Assembly: GCF_019430885.1 (NCBI RefSeq)
Contig: NZ_JAHYBZ010000011.1
Coordinates: 124,001-188,000 of the forward strand
Length of the DNA stretch: 64,000 nucleotides
Reading direction: 5' to 3'
From: Roseomonas alba
GTDB taxonomy: Bacteria; Pseudomonadota; Alphaproteobacteria; Acetobacterales; Acetobacteraceae
Position numbers and translations under genes: made by a program. Shown piece after piece: positions 24,043 through 35,825 of the stretch (within the stretch, counting starts at the first letter, position 1; the number at the start of each line of letters is the position of its first letter). Under the pieces are notes generated by a model, which was given only the letters and a program-made list of their open reading frames with translations, searched no databases and was not told where the DNA came from.

Positions 24043-25629
24043 GTGGCTTACCGTCGCGTCGTCCTGTCCTCCGCCCTGGCGGCCGCCGCCGCGCCGCTGC
24101 TTTCCCCGGGCCTGGCCCGGGCGCAATCGCGCAGCACGCTCAAATTCATCCCGCAGTCGGACCTCGCCCTGCTCGATCCGGTGCAGACCACCGGCCTCGT
24201 CACGCGCAATCACGGCGCGATGGTGTTCGATACGCTCTACGGCCTCGATGCCCGCTTTGCGCCGCAGCCGCAGATGGCTGCCGGCCATGTCGTCGAGAAT
24301 GACGGCAAGACCTGGACCATCACGCTGCGCGATGGCCTGACTTTCCATGACGGCACGCCCGTGCGCGCACGGGACGTCGTCGCCAGCATCGAACGTTGGT
24401 GCCGCATCGACGCCCTGGGCCAGACGCTGCGCGCCACCGCCGATGAGATCGCCGCCATCTCCGACAAGGCGCTGCGCTTCCGCCTCAAGCGGCCCTTCCC
24501 GCAACTGCCCTTCGCGCTCGGCAAATCCTCCTCGGTCTGCTTCATCATGCCGGAGCGGCTGGCGCGCACCGATATCTCGGTGCAGGTGACGGAGATGGTC
24601 GGCAGCGGCCCCTTCCGCTTTCTGGCGCAGGAACGCATGGCCGGGCAGCGCGCCGTCTATGAGAAGTTCGCGGGCTATGTACCGCGCAACGAACCGCCGA
24701 GCTTCTTCGCCGGCGGCAAGGTCGCGAAGGTCGATCGCGTCGAATGGCACACCATCCCCGACGCCTCCACCGCCGCGGCGGCGCTGCAATCGGGCGAGAT
24801 GGACTGGTGGGAGCAACCCATCCCGGACCTGCTGCCGGCGCTGCGGCGCGCCCGTGGCGTGACCGTCGCGGTGAAGGATCGCGGTGGCTATCTCGGCATG
24901 ATCCGCTTCAACCACCTCCATCCGCCCTTCGACAACCCGGCGATCCGCCGTGCCTTCCTCGCCGGCGTCGACCAGGCCGACTACATGACCGCGACGATGG
25001 GGACCGACCGCAGCCTGTGGCAGGACAAGGTCGGCTTCTTCACCCCGGGCTCGACGGTGGCCAATGATGCGGGGATGGAGGCGCTGACCTCCCCGCGCAG
25101 CCTCGACCGCGTGAAGCGCGCGTTGGAAGAAGCCGGCTACAAGGGCGAGAAGGTGGTCTTCATCGTCCCCACCGACCTGCCGGCGCTGAATGCGATGAGC
25201 GAAATCGCCGCCGACATGTTCCGCCGCACCGGCGTGAATCTCGACTACCAGGCGCTCGACTGGGGCACGGTGCTGCCGCGCCTGTCGAACCGCCAGACGC
25301 CCGACCGCGGCGGCTGGAGCGTGTGGTGCAACTACCTGCCCGGCGTGGTCGCGGTCAATCCGACCGCCCATTCCTGGATCCGCGGCATGGGCCTGCGCGG
25401 CCCGGTGGGCTGGCCCGAGAGCGCGCGCATGGAGGCGCTGCGCGACACCTTCCTCGAAACCAGCGATGCGGCGGAGCAGCTGCGCCTGGCGCGGGAGATG
25501 CAGCTCCAGGCATTCCAGGACATCCCCTACATCCCGACCGGCTTCTACTACCAGCCGACCGCCTTCCGCGCCAACATCCGCAACATCGTCGAGGCCTTCC
25601 CGGTTTTCTGGGGCGCCGAGAAGGGCTGA
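24043..25629 (+). CDS. Tat-exported ABC solute-binding protein (SBP_bac_5 family)
   Basis: A 528-residue periplasmic binding protein. The N-terminus (MAYRRVVLSSALAAAAAPLL, cut near ARAQS) is a twin-arginine-like signal. The mature part has the family-5 landmarks: LDPVQTTGLVTRNHGAMVFDTLY, the DGKTWTITLRDGLTFHDGTPV motif and FNHLHPPFDNPAIRRAF. Such proteins bind peptides, opines or other amide-containing solutes for a DppBCDF-type transporter. No intact permease or ATPase genes are present in the window, only the DppB remnant at 22443. Uptake must use components encoded elsewhere, or the protein is orphaned. It starts with GTG after AGGGA and heads an operon with an amidase (4-base gap) and a dehydrogenase. 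Confidence 0.9.
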   Translation: MAYRRVVLSSALAAAAAPLLSPGLARAQSRSTLKFIPQSDLALLDPVQTTGLVTRNHGAMVFDTLYGLDARFAPQPQMAAGHVVENDGKTWTITLRDGLTFHDGTPVRARDVVASIERWCRIDALGQTLRATADEIAAISDKALRFRLKRPFPQLPFALGKSSSVCFIMPERLARTDISVQVTEMVGSGPFRFLAQERMAGQRAVYEKFAGYVPRNEPPSFFAGGKVAKVDRVEWHTIPDASTAAAALQSGEMDWWEQPIPDLLPALRRARGVTVAVKDRGGYLGMIRFNHLHPPFDNPAIRRAFLAGVDQADYMTATMGTDRSLWQDKVGFFTPGSTVANDAGMEALTSPRSLDRVKRALEEAGYKGEKVVFIVPTDLPALNAMSEIAADMFRRTGVNLDYQALDWGTVLPRLSNRQTPDRGGWSVWCNYLPGVVAVNPTAHSWIRGMGLRGPVGWPESARMEALRDTFLETSDAAEQLRLAREMQLQAFQDIPYIPTGFYYQPTAFRANIRNIVEAFPVFWGAEKG

Positions 25630-25633
25630 GCGG

Positions 25634-27046
25634 ATGAACGGGGAGGAACTCGGCTATGCATCGGCCGCGACGCTCGCGCGGCTGGTGCGGGAGAAGGCTC
25701 TCTCGCCGGTCGAACTGACCGAGACGCTGCTGCGCCGTATCGACACGCTGAATCCGGCGTTGAACGCCTTCGCGCGGCTGACACCCGACATCGCGCTCGC
25801 ACAGGCGCGCGCCGCAGAGCAGGCGGTCATGCGCGGCGATACGCTCGGCCCGCTGCACGGCGTCCCGGTCACCATCAAGGATCATGAGGCGATCGCGGGC
25901 CTGCCGACCGAATTCGGCAGCTTCACGCGGCAGGGTGACACGCCGGATTTCACCACCCCGATGGTCACGCGGCTGCTCGATGCCGGCGCGATCCTGCTCG
26001 GCAAGACCACCACGCCGGAATTCGGCTGGAAGGGCGTCAGCCAGGGGCCGCTGACCGGCACCACGCACAACCCGTGGAAGCACGGATACAATGCGGGCGC
26101 TTCGTCCTCCGGCGCGGCGGTCGCGGCGGTGGCGGGGTTCGGGCCGTTGCATCAGGCTGGCGACGGGGCGGGGTCCATCCGCATGCCGGCACATTTCTGC
26201 GGCGCCTTCGGGCTGAAGCCGACCTATGGCCGCGTGCCGATCTATCCGCCGAGTGCCGGTGACTGGACGCTGCATCTGGGGCCGATGACGCGCAGCGTGG
26301 CCGATGCCGCGCTGATGCTGCACAGCATGGCCGGCCCGCATCCGTGGGATCCGACCAGCCTGGAATCACCGCCGGCCGATTATCCGGCCCTGCTGCACCA
26401 GGCGCCGGCCCGCAGGCCCCGCATCGCCTTCAGCCCCGATCTCGGTCATGCCCGGGTCGATCCCGCGGTGGCGGCGCTGGTGCAGGACGCCGCCCGTGCC
26501 TTCGAGACTGAGCTCGGCTGCGACGTCGCCATGCCCCCCACCCCTTGGGGCAAGGACGGGCCGGCGCTCGCGCGCTATTTCTGGCCCGCGCATTTTTCCC
26601 GCTACGCCGAGTTGCTGCCGCGCTGGGAAGCGCAGATGGACCCTGGCTTCGTCGCCTGCATTCGCGCTGGCGAAGGGGGCACGGTGCCCGAATACCTGCG
26701 CATGAGGCTGCGCAAATACGCCTATGGCGTGGCGATCCACCGCTTCTTCGAGGATTGGGACTTCCTGCTGACGCCGGCCGTCTCGGTCGCCGCTTTCCCC
26801 GCCGATCTGTTGCAGCCGGCGCATTGGCCGCAGCATGAGTGGGACTGGCTGATGTGGGCGGAATTCTCCTATCCCTTCAATCTCTCGGGCAATCCGGCCT
26901 GTTCCATCCCCTGCGGCTTCACGCCGGAGGGGCTGCCGGTCGGGCTGCAGATCGTCGGCCGTCGCTTCGACGACCTCGGCGTGCTGCAGATGGCGGCCCG
27001 CTTCGAAGCTGCCCGGCCCTGGGCGCAGCACCGCCCGTCTTTGTAA
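25634..27046 (+). CDS. Amidase-signature hydrolase, second copy
   Basis: A 470-residue amidase-signature enzyme with Lys82 (GVPVTIKDHEA), cis-Ser157 (AGASSSGAAVA) and nucleophile Ser181 (GDGAGSIRMPAHFCG). It is only distantly similar to the amidase at 20644, so the two probably act on different amides or steps. The ATG at 25634 begins 5 bases after the binding-protein stop and fits the family start; upstream in-frame sequence overlaps that gene and is not used. Gene order suggests that the imported solute is an amide cleaved by this enzyme. Confidence 0.9.
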   Translation: MNGEELGYASAATLARLVREKALSPVELTETLLRRIDTLNPALNAFARLTPDIALAQARAAEQAVMRGDTLGPLHGVPVTIKDHEAIAGLPTEFGSFTRQGDTPDFTTPMVTRLLDAGAILLGKTTTPEFGWKGVSQGPLTGTTHNPWKHGYNAGASSSGAAVAAVAGFGPLHQAGDGAGSIRMPAHFCGAFGLKPTYGRVPIYPPSAGDWTLHLGPMTRSVADAALMLHSMAGPHPWDPTSLESPPADYPALLHQAPARRPRIAFSPDLGHARVDPAVAALVQDAARAFETELGCDVAMPPTPWGKDGPALARYFWPAHFSRYAELLPRWEAQMDPGFVACIRAGEGGTVPEYLRMRLRKYAYGVAIHRFFEDWDFLLTPAVSVAAFPADLLQPAHWPQHEWDWLMWAEFSYPFNLSGNPACSIPCGFTPEGLPVGLQIVGRRFDDLGVLQMAARFEAARPWAQHRPSL

Positions 27047-27056
27047 GGATGACAGC

Positions 27057-27836
27057 GTGACACACTGGGCTTTCGTGAGCGGTGGCGGCGGCGACATCGG
27101 CGGCGCGATCTGCAAGACGCTGGCGCGCGACGGCTGGGCCATTGCCTGCGTGGATAGCGTCGACGAACGCGCGGCGGAGGTAGTCGCCTCCATCCGTGCC
27201 GCCGGCGGAACGGCGGAGCCATTGGCGACCGATCTATCCGACCCCGAAGCTGTCGAGACAGCGGCGGCATGGGCGGCGCGTCTCGGCGAAATCCGCGGCC
27301 TGGTGAACACCGTCGGCAAGACCCACGCCATCAACTACGCCACCGGCAGCTATGAGGCGTGGCGCGACGACTTCAGGCTGAATGCCGATTCCGCCTATCT
27401 CTGCACCCAGGCGCTGAAGCCGCGCCTGGCGGCACAGGGCGGGGCGATCGTGAACATCGCCTCGGTCAACGGGCTCGGCTACTATGGCTTTCCTGGTTAC
27501 AGCGCGGCCAAGGCGGCGCTGATCCATATGTCGCAGACCATGGCGGTGGAGTTCGGCCCGTCGAAGATCCGCGTCAACGTCGTCGCGCCCGGTACGGTGC
27601 GCACGCGCGCCTGGGCGCCGCGTCTCGAGAAGAACCCTGCGCTGTTCGACGAATTGCTGTCGCTATGTCCACTGCAACGCATCTCGAATCCTGAGGATGT
27701 GGCGGAGGCTGCCGCCTTCCTGATGTCCGACCGCGCATCGATGATCACCGGCGCCGTGCTGCCGGTCGATGGCGGCTTGTCCACCGGCATCGCCGCGGTG
27801 GGCCGGGCGGTGACGCAGGAAGCGCATCGGCGCTGA
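27057..27836 (+). CDS. Short-chain dehydrogenase/reductase, second copy
   Basis: A 259-residue SDR with a Gly-rich loop (SGGGGDIGGA), catalytic Ser136, Tyr148 and Lys152 (YSAAKAAL) and the C-terminal GAVLPVDGG typical of FabG-like enzymes. The usual NNAG is NTVG. It starts with GTG 10 bases after the amidase stop and is the third gene of the operon. It probably oxidises an alcohol produced in the same pathway. Confidence 0.88.
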   Translation: MTHWAFVSGGGGDIGGAICKTLARDGWAIACVDSVDERAAEVVASIRAAGGTAEPLATDLSDPEAVETAAAWAARLGEIRGLVNTVGKTHAINYATGSYEAWRDDFRLNADSAYLCTQALKPRLAAQGGAIVNIASVNGLGYYGFPGYSAAKAALIHMSQTMAVEFGPSKIRVNVVAPGTVRTRAWAPRLEKNPALFDELLSLCPLQRISNPEDVAEAAAFLMSDRASMITGAVLPVDGGLSTGIAAVGRAVTQEAHRR

Positions 27837-28146
27837 CGTCAGATGGTGGCTTGAAGGCACACCTTCCACGAGATCGAAGGGAATCGTCACGAGCCGAAGC
27901 TGGCACGAGACGCCATCACCCGTTCGCGAAGCAGCCGCGATGGGCGGCGCAGCACGCTTGGTCATGAAGATCCGAAGAGTCGTTGCGGCGCGCCTCGGTC
28001 TTCCTCTGAACGGCGATTATGATGTTCGCTTTCTCAAGGGTACTGATGGCACGATGAGACTCCGAGCCCTTGCGGTATCGGACAGCGGGCTCCGGCACTC
28101 GATCGCCACCTGCGACACGTCCGCGGAACAGTGCTTCACGATCTGA
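27837..28146. other. Gap between the catabolic operon and the IS630 relic
   Basis: No supported gene. A 68-residue plus-strand frame at 27940-28146 has no recognisable family. It may be the end of a lost gene. Confidence 0.4.
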
Positions 28147-28428
28147 GTGGCGGCCGAGGCTGAGTGTGATTCATCGTCTCAATTAGGGGCGGGGATCGCA
28201 CGGGCATACTCGGACGATCTTCGGGCCAGGGTGGTCAATATGGCCGGAGCAGGCGCGCCGGCTCGCGTGGCTGCGGCGCGCTTCGGAATCGGGATATCGA
28301 CGGCGATCGTGTGGATCCGGTGTGCGCGTCAGGATGGCGAACGCTCGGCCCGGCGCCAAGGCAAGCCGCGCGACTCGTGCCTCGATGCGCATGAGGGAAC
28401 GGCCCATGGGGTCGCAGCGCCTCGAGTA
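28147..28428 (+). pseudogene. IS630-family transposase, N-terminal remnant
   Basis: The segment ARAYSDDLRARVVNMAGAG, then ARFGIGISTAIVWIRCARQDG, is the N-terminal HTH of IS630-type transposases (AYSxDLRxRVV ... AIxWxxR). The frame stops matching near 28400 and is cut by the terminal repeat of IS3 copy B. The DDE domain of roughly 250 residues is missing. Confidence 0.7.
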
Positions 28429-28944
28429 TGAAGTTGCCCCGCTTCAGAGGACGGATTGGGAGTAGCGGTCAGTCCTTCATGAGCATGTTCCTCGCTTCGA
28501 ACTCGATGGGCGAGAGATAGCCGAGGGACGAATGGCGCCTGGTCTGGTTGTAGAAGCCCTCGATGGAGTGGAATACGGCCATGCGCGCCTCGGCCTGGGA
28601 ACGGAAGCGGCGCCGTTCGAGCAGCTCGCACTCGAGTGTGGCGAAGAACGCCTCGCCCAGCGCGTTGTCGCAGGCATCGCCGACCGATCCCGTGCTGGGG
28701 CGGACGCCGGCCTCGCGGCATCGCATCCCGAAGGCCAGCGACGTGTGCTGGCTGCCCTGATCGCTGTGATGCACGACATCGGCCGGCGGTTCGAACTCAC
28801 GCGCAAGGTCCTGCGGGGTTCGTCCCGACCGAACCAGTCCACCATCCGCCGCCGGAACTCAGGCGGGTAGGGCACTCTGAACCCGGGCATCTCAGACACC
28901 TCCGTCTCAAGCCTCGGGGTGTCCACGAAAGAGGGTCAACTTCA
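28429..28944 (-). mobile_element. IS3-family element, copy B, strongly deleted
   Basis: Ends TGAAGTTGCCCC and, inverted, TGAAGTTGACCC form the terminal repeats. The left 350 bases and the right 150 bases are nearly identical to copy A (5480-6364). The interior deletion is larger: the frame passes from the first 45 codons of orfA straight to the HHSDQGSQ motif of orfB. At 516 bp with both ends, it behaves like a MITE that could be moved by a helper transposase. The other IS3 scrap seen beside copy A is absent here. Confidence 0.8.
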
Positions 28945-28945
28945 G

Positions 28946-29031
28946 GGTGACATCACCCGCATCTACACGCAGTCGATGGCGGCGCAGTTCGAGGCCGACC
29001 TGCTGACGCTCAAGGATGAGCACGGTCTGTG
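28946..29031 (+). pseudogene. 3' end of an unidentified gene cut by the IS3 copy
   Basis: Directly after the IS end a frame of 27 codons (GDITRIYTQSMAAQFEADLL, ending DEHGL and TGA) has normal codon usage for this genome. It looks like the C-terminus of a protein whose 5' part was lost at the insertion. I do not recognise the family. Confidence 0.4.
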
Positions 29032-29432
29032 ACGGATGCAGCGAAGATATGCCGGCTGGAATGATGTTAACGGCGGGTCGCACGAAGGCTCGTACCTGAA
29101 TGCGCAGCCGCCAGAGATTTTCAGCGCTATCGAGCATCCGGCAGGCAATCGGATTACTGAATCTCGGAAGCCGGCGCCAAAAAACAAGCCATGGTTTCAA
29201 CGATTTAGGCTTGAGGGAAAAATCGGCCCACCCTCAAGGTTCGGAGACTCTCCGCTCTCTACCGTGCCGAATTAGGCGGTTGTCGCGCTAGCAAACCATC
29301 AAGGTGCGCCCGCAAACCCCGGCCAAACCTGCGCCTCAGCGCGGTGCCATGACCGGGAGAGACAGGTTGTGAGAGAGAAGAATGGAGCAGCGGTGGGAAC
29401 CGGGAACTGAAATTCTCTGGGCTGCACCTTCT
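29032..29432. other. Gap left of htpX without a supported gene
   Basis: The GC content drops and no frame shows family features. It separates the IS relics from the stress island and may contain the left edge of that island. Confidence 0.4.
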
Positions 29433-30389
29433 TCAAAACCAGAAGCCCGATCGATGAAAGCGAGGTGCCCGCGGGCGAGGCACTTCGAGCCCAAACTCCC
29501 TGTGAGGCGGGATGGCGAGATCCCCACCCCGCGGACCCAGCAGTGATCGCAGCTTCCTGATCCGCTCCTCCGTTGGCGGGTGCGTGCGCAGGAGTGACGG
29601 TTCGGGGATCCGGCGCCCCGGCAGGAACATCTCCTCCCAGATACGCCCGACCCGACGCTCAAGCTTGGCCAGAGCCGAGGCGAGGCCCTCGGGGTCGCCC
29701 GTCAGCCGCACCGCCCCGAGATCGGCATCGAACTCGCGCCTTCGCGAGAGCGCGAGCTGCAGCAGGGCCATCACGGTCGGCGAGAAAGCAAGGGCCAGCG
29801 GCGCGATCCAGGGAAGCGTCACCGCTCCCGCGACAATCAGGGGCAGGTTCGCGAAAAGCAGGATCTGTCCGAGCCAGCTCGCCAGCGAAACCGCCCGCGA
29901 CATGGTGTCCGCGAGGCCCATGAGCCACAGGTCACGGTGCGCGATATGCGCGATTTCATGCGCAAGAACGCCCGCCATCTCGCGTGGGGACAGGAGACGA
30001 AAGAGACCGTCCGAAACGCAGACGACACTATCCTCCGGATTTCCCATCGCGAACGCATTCGGCAGCTGGCTCGGGACGTACCAGAGTTCCGGGCAACGCG
30101 GCAGTCCGGCGCGTGCGGACAGGGTCTCGAGCAGCGCGAACCCCTCGGGCCAGTCGCGTGCGCCGAGTTGCCGCGCGCGGTAGCCGCGCAGCAGAAGCTC
30201 GCGCGACAGCGCGGGCGCGAACAGGAGCCCTCCGGTCATCACCGCAACGATGACGAGGGTTGTCTCGGGTCCCGCGATCATGCCGACGACGAGCCAGGCG
30301 ATCGCAGCCATGCCGCCGAGCAGCAGGACCGTCTGTGCGAGGTTGTTCAGCCGGTGGGCCAGCGTGGGGGCGATGACGAATTGGAGCAT
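29433..30389 (-). CDS. htpX: HtpX-type zinc metalloprotease (M48)
   Basis: A 318-residue membrane protease with two N-terminal helices (about 15-60), the zinc motif HEIAH at 144-148 and a third ligand Glu219 in REFDAD. Two more hydrophobic segments lie between about 165 and 212. HtpX degrades misfolded membrane proteins alongside FtsH. It is the last gene of the minus-strand island, 420 bp beyond the third hsp20 gene, so it may have its own promoter. HtpX is a regular component of heat-resistance loci. Confidence 0.92.
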   Translation of the reverse strand: MLQFVIAPTLAHRLNNLAQTVLLLGGMAAIAWLVVGMIAGPETTLVIVAVMTGGLLFAPALSRELLLRGYRARQLGARDWPEGFALLETLSARAGLPRCPELWYVPSQLPNAFAMGNPEDSVVCVSDGLFRLLSPREMAGVLAHEIAHIAHRDLWLMGLADTMSRAVSLASWLGQILLFANLPLIVAGAVTLPWIAPLALAFSPTVMALLQLALSRRREFDADLGAVRLTGDPEGLASALAKLERRVGRIWEEMFLPGRRIPEPSLLRTHPPTEERIRKLRSLLGPRGGDLAIPPHREFGLEVPRPRAPRFHRSGFWF

Positions 30390-30809
30390 ATCGCGATCAG
30401 AATCTTCCGGGCGGAACGCCGAGCATGTTCAGCACGACGCGCGCCAGAACCCGGCCTGCAAACATGATGCCTGACGCCCACCTTCACTTCCGCCCCGCAT
30501 CCAGCCATCGCACCGCACGACGACATCCGGCGTCCCCCTGCGCCGGTGCCGCCGATCTTGCAGATCGCGATCCGCGGATCGGCCGGCAGCCTGTCGAGCG
30601 CGCCCCAGGTCAGTGCCTCGTGGGAGCCGCCGCCCTGCGGGGTCGAGATCCACCGATCTCACGGGCACGCCGTCGGCAATGCCGGACATCGGTGCCCCGC
30701 GGTCCGGCAGCCTGCATCGAGGCCGGGCACGGCCGTGACCGGACCCATTGGTCCCGAGGCGGAGCGGAGAGCGGGGCATGTGCCTTGCCATGCCCCGCCG
30801 CGGTGCATC
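30390..30809. other. 420-bp gap between htpX and hsp20
   Basis: Only short, unrecognised frames are present on both strands. The promoter of htpX and the end of the hsp20 transcript should lie here. No hairpin with a T-tract was seen. Confidence 0.4.
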
Positions 30810-31313
30810 TCAGCCCGCCTTCACCTCGATCCGCTTGACCTTGGCCTGCGCCTCGGGCGTCTGCGGCAGCCGGATGGTCAGCACCCCGTTCTTGAAGCTG
30901 GCTTCCGCCTTGCTGCCATCGACGCCGGGCGGCAGCGGGACCGCGCGATAGATCGCACCATAGCTGCGCTCGGAGAGGTAGTAGCCCTTCTTCTCCTCCT
31001 GACGCTCGATGCGCTTCTCGCCCTTCACGGTCAGGACGTCGTCGCCGACCGTAACCTCGATATCCTTCATCTCCATGCCCGGAAGTTCGATCGAGATCTC
31101 CACGGCGTTGTCGGTCTGCACCACGTCCGACTTCGCCTCGCTCTGCCCCCAAGGCCATTCGAACCCCGCGAGCGGCTTGCCGAAGCGGTTCATGAAGTTC
31201 TCAAACACCTGGTTCATCTCCCGCTGCAGCGAGGCGATCGGGCTTTGCTCGGCGGCCTTCTGCTCGGGCTGGTCATCCTTCCGGGCCCACGGGATGAGAT
31301 CCTTGATCTGCAT
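30810..31313 (-). CDS. Hsp20 small heat-shock protein (third in operon)
   Basis: A 167-residue holdase chaperone with an alpha-crystallin domain at about 60-165: VEISIELPGMEMKDIEVTV, the GVLTIRLPQ beta-8/9 motif and the ERSYGAIYRAVPLP loop. The N-terminal region (IASLQREMNQVFENFMNRF) is the usual class A start. It binds unfolding proteins and passes them to Clp/Hsp70 disaggregases. It follows the second hsp20 gene by 20 bp. Confidence 0.92.
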   Translation of the reverse strand: MQIKDLIPWARKDDQPEQKAAEQSPIASLQREMNQVFENFMNRFGKPLAGFEWPWGQSEAKSDVVQTDNAVEISIELPGMEMKDIEVTVGDDVLTVKGEKRIERQEEKKGYYLSERSYGAIYRAVPLPPGVDGSKAEASFKNGVLTIRLPQTPEAQAKVKRIEVKAG

Positions 31314-31333
31314 GATATCCTCTCCTTTGCCGC

Positions 31334-31732
31334 TCAGGCGGCCTTGACCTGGATCTTGCTGGGCTGCGCCTCGGCCGCGCGAGGCAACCTCAACGTCAGC
31401 ACACCGTCCTTCAGCACGGCCTCGATGCGCGCGGCATCGAAGTCTTCCGACAGGACGAAGCTGCGCTCGTAGTCCCCCGGCTCGAACTCGAGGTGGACGA
31501 GGCGGAGGCGATCGGGCTGCGGGCTGCTCCCGCGGCCGCGCACGGTGAGCACTCGCCGCTCCAGCGTGATGTCGACGTCGTCGGCGACCACCCCCGGCAT
31601 CTCCATCATCAGCACGATGCCCTCTGCCGTCTCCACGACATCGGTGAGCGGGCGCCAGATGCGCACGTTGCGGGTCGGCTCGGCCCCCGCGGCCGCCGGG
31701 GAGACAGCGCCGGCTTCGGTTTCGGCATTCAT
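31334..31732 (-). CDS. Hsp20 small heat-shock protein (second in operon)
   Basis: A 132-residue Hsp20 with a short N-terminus. The alpha-crystallin domain runs from about 28 to 130 (GIVLMMEMPGVVADDVDITL, then ERSFVLSEDFDAARIEAVLK and GVLTLRLPRA). Its sequence differs clearly from both neighbours, so the three copies are diverged paralogues and not a recent tandem duplication. It lies 14 bp after the first hsp20. Confidence 0.92.
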   Translation of the reverse strand: MNAETEAGAVSPAAAGAEPTRNVRIWRPLTDVVETAEGIVLMMEMPGVVADDVDITLERRVLTVRGRGSSPQPDRLRLVHLEFEPGDYERSFVLSEDFDAARIEAVLKDGVLTLRLPRAAEAQPSKIQVKAA

Positions 31733-31746
31733 CGGTGTCGCTCCTC

Positions 31747-32172
31747 TCAGCCGGCCTTGATCTCGATCCGGCGTGGACGTTGGTCCTCGGGACGCTGCAG
31801 GGCGATGGTGAGCACGCCGTTCGCGAAGCGGGCCTCGACCTGGGACGGATCGACTGCGAAGGGCAGGCGGACGATGCGGGTGAAGCGGCCGAAGGCGCGC
31901 TCGCGCCGGTGCCAGACGGCGCCCTCGGGCATCTCGGGCGGCCGCCGCTGACCAGTGATCGTCAGGACATCATCCTTGGCCGTGATCTCGATGTCCTCCG
32001 GGGCCACACCCGGGACTTCGGCAACGATCGCCACCGCCGCCTCGTTCTGCCAGAGGTTCAGGGGCGGAAAGGCCGGGGCGGAGGTCCCGAACGGCATGCG
32101 ATCGAGCGTCTCTCCGAAGCGTCGCAGCAAGGCGAAGGGATCGGCACGGTAGAGCGTCAGTGGATGCAACAT
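31747..32172 (-). CDS. Hsp20 small heat-shock protein (first in operon)
   Basis: A 141-residue Hsp20 starting at the ATG at 32172 after a strong AGGAGG. The domain spans about 40-140 (AAVAIVAEVPGVAPEDIEIT, GVLTIALQ). A longer frame upstream lacks homology. The 261 bp between it and the NDUFS4-like gene contain no convincing gene; an ATG overlapping the upstream stop opens a frame that runs into this one out of phase and is probably not used. Confidence 0.92.
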   Translation of the reverse strand: MLHPLTLYRADPFALLRRFGETLDRMPFGTSAPAFPPLNLWQNEAAVAIVAEVPGVAPEDIEITAKDDVLTITGQRRPPEMPEGAVWHRRERAFGRFTRIVRLPFAVDPSQVEARFANGVLTIALQRPEDQRPRRIEIKAG

Positions 32173-32433
32173 CGGCTCCTCCTGGTTGCGGGACGCGGCG
32201 CGTCCCCTGGTGAACGGCCCCCCGGGCGAAGATCCGCGAGCGGCCGAAGGCAGGCGTGGAGATCGCGCGGTGCCGCCGGCCGGAGCAGCCAGCTCCGCCC
32301 CGGCCCTCGCGTGCCATCGAAAGCCGCGGCTGCTGCTCGAGGCCGGCGCCGCCATGCCGGCCGGCGGCATCACCGTCGCCTCCCGGCTTGGCGTCGGCAG
32401 GATCAGACGGCGTCGGGATGTGGGGCGTGCCGG

Positions 32434-33002
32434 TCATGCGAGCCTCACCCCTGTCCAGGCAGGCGGATCGCTGGCCGGGAAGGACTCGAGGCTCGCCTCC
32501 TCGACCGGATCGGGTCGGGACTCGATGTTGTCCGCCCCGACCCAAGGCAATACGCGCCCGATGGCATCACCAATGTCGTATCGGAGCTGGTCGGCATAGC
32601 TCCTGTAACGGATGCGCCTCGGCGGCGGTTCGTCCACTTCGTAGAGCCAGCCGTGCCGCTCTGCGAAGGCGATCGCGCTCATCCGATCAGGAAACTCGAT
32701 CCGCAGATGCGCGAGGGGATCGCTGGCCGGAGCCCGGCGCACCGGGAAGTTCCGGCCTGGCACCTCCGCAGGCAGGAACTCCAGCACCCATCGGCTCCGT
32801 CCTGGTGCGGATTGGGTGACCGACCGGCCCGGCTGGTGGATCCGGACCTTTGGCGGGCCGCCATATGGCACAGCCATCCCTCCGCCCGGCATCACGGGGA
32901 CGGGGCGCCGCATGCCCGCGTCCGGCGCGACGGCCAGCGGCGTTCCGGACGCCCCGGTCACCGCGGCGGAGTCGCTCGCATCGGCCGGGGGCGTCCCGCT
33001 CG

Positions 33003-33006
<4 letters not shown>
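32434..33006 (-). CDS. NDUFS4/ETC complex I subunit-like protein
   Basis: A 190-residue protein. Residues about 50-140 match the NDUFS4-like (ETC_C1) domain: VRIHQPGRSVTQSAPGRSRWVLEF, split by RIEFPDRMSAIAFAERHGW and SYADQLRYDIG. The usual protein is a roughly 100-residue accessory subunit of respiratory complex I. Here it has a 50-residue Pro/Gly-rich N-terminal extension and a C-terminal ASLESFPASDPPAW motif also seen in other small stress-linked proteins. Its ATG overlaps the clpG stop (ATGA), so it is made with the disaggregase. Either it stabilises complex I during stress or it has taken on a new role; this is not decidable from sequence. Confidence 0.75.

Positions 33007-35824
<2,818 letters not shown>

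Positions 35825-35825
<1 letters not shown>

Noticed and set aside
27940..28146. 68-residue plus-strand protein next to the IS630 relic
   Set aside because: No recognisable family and no convincing ribosome-binding site.
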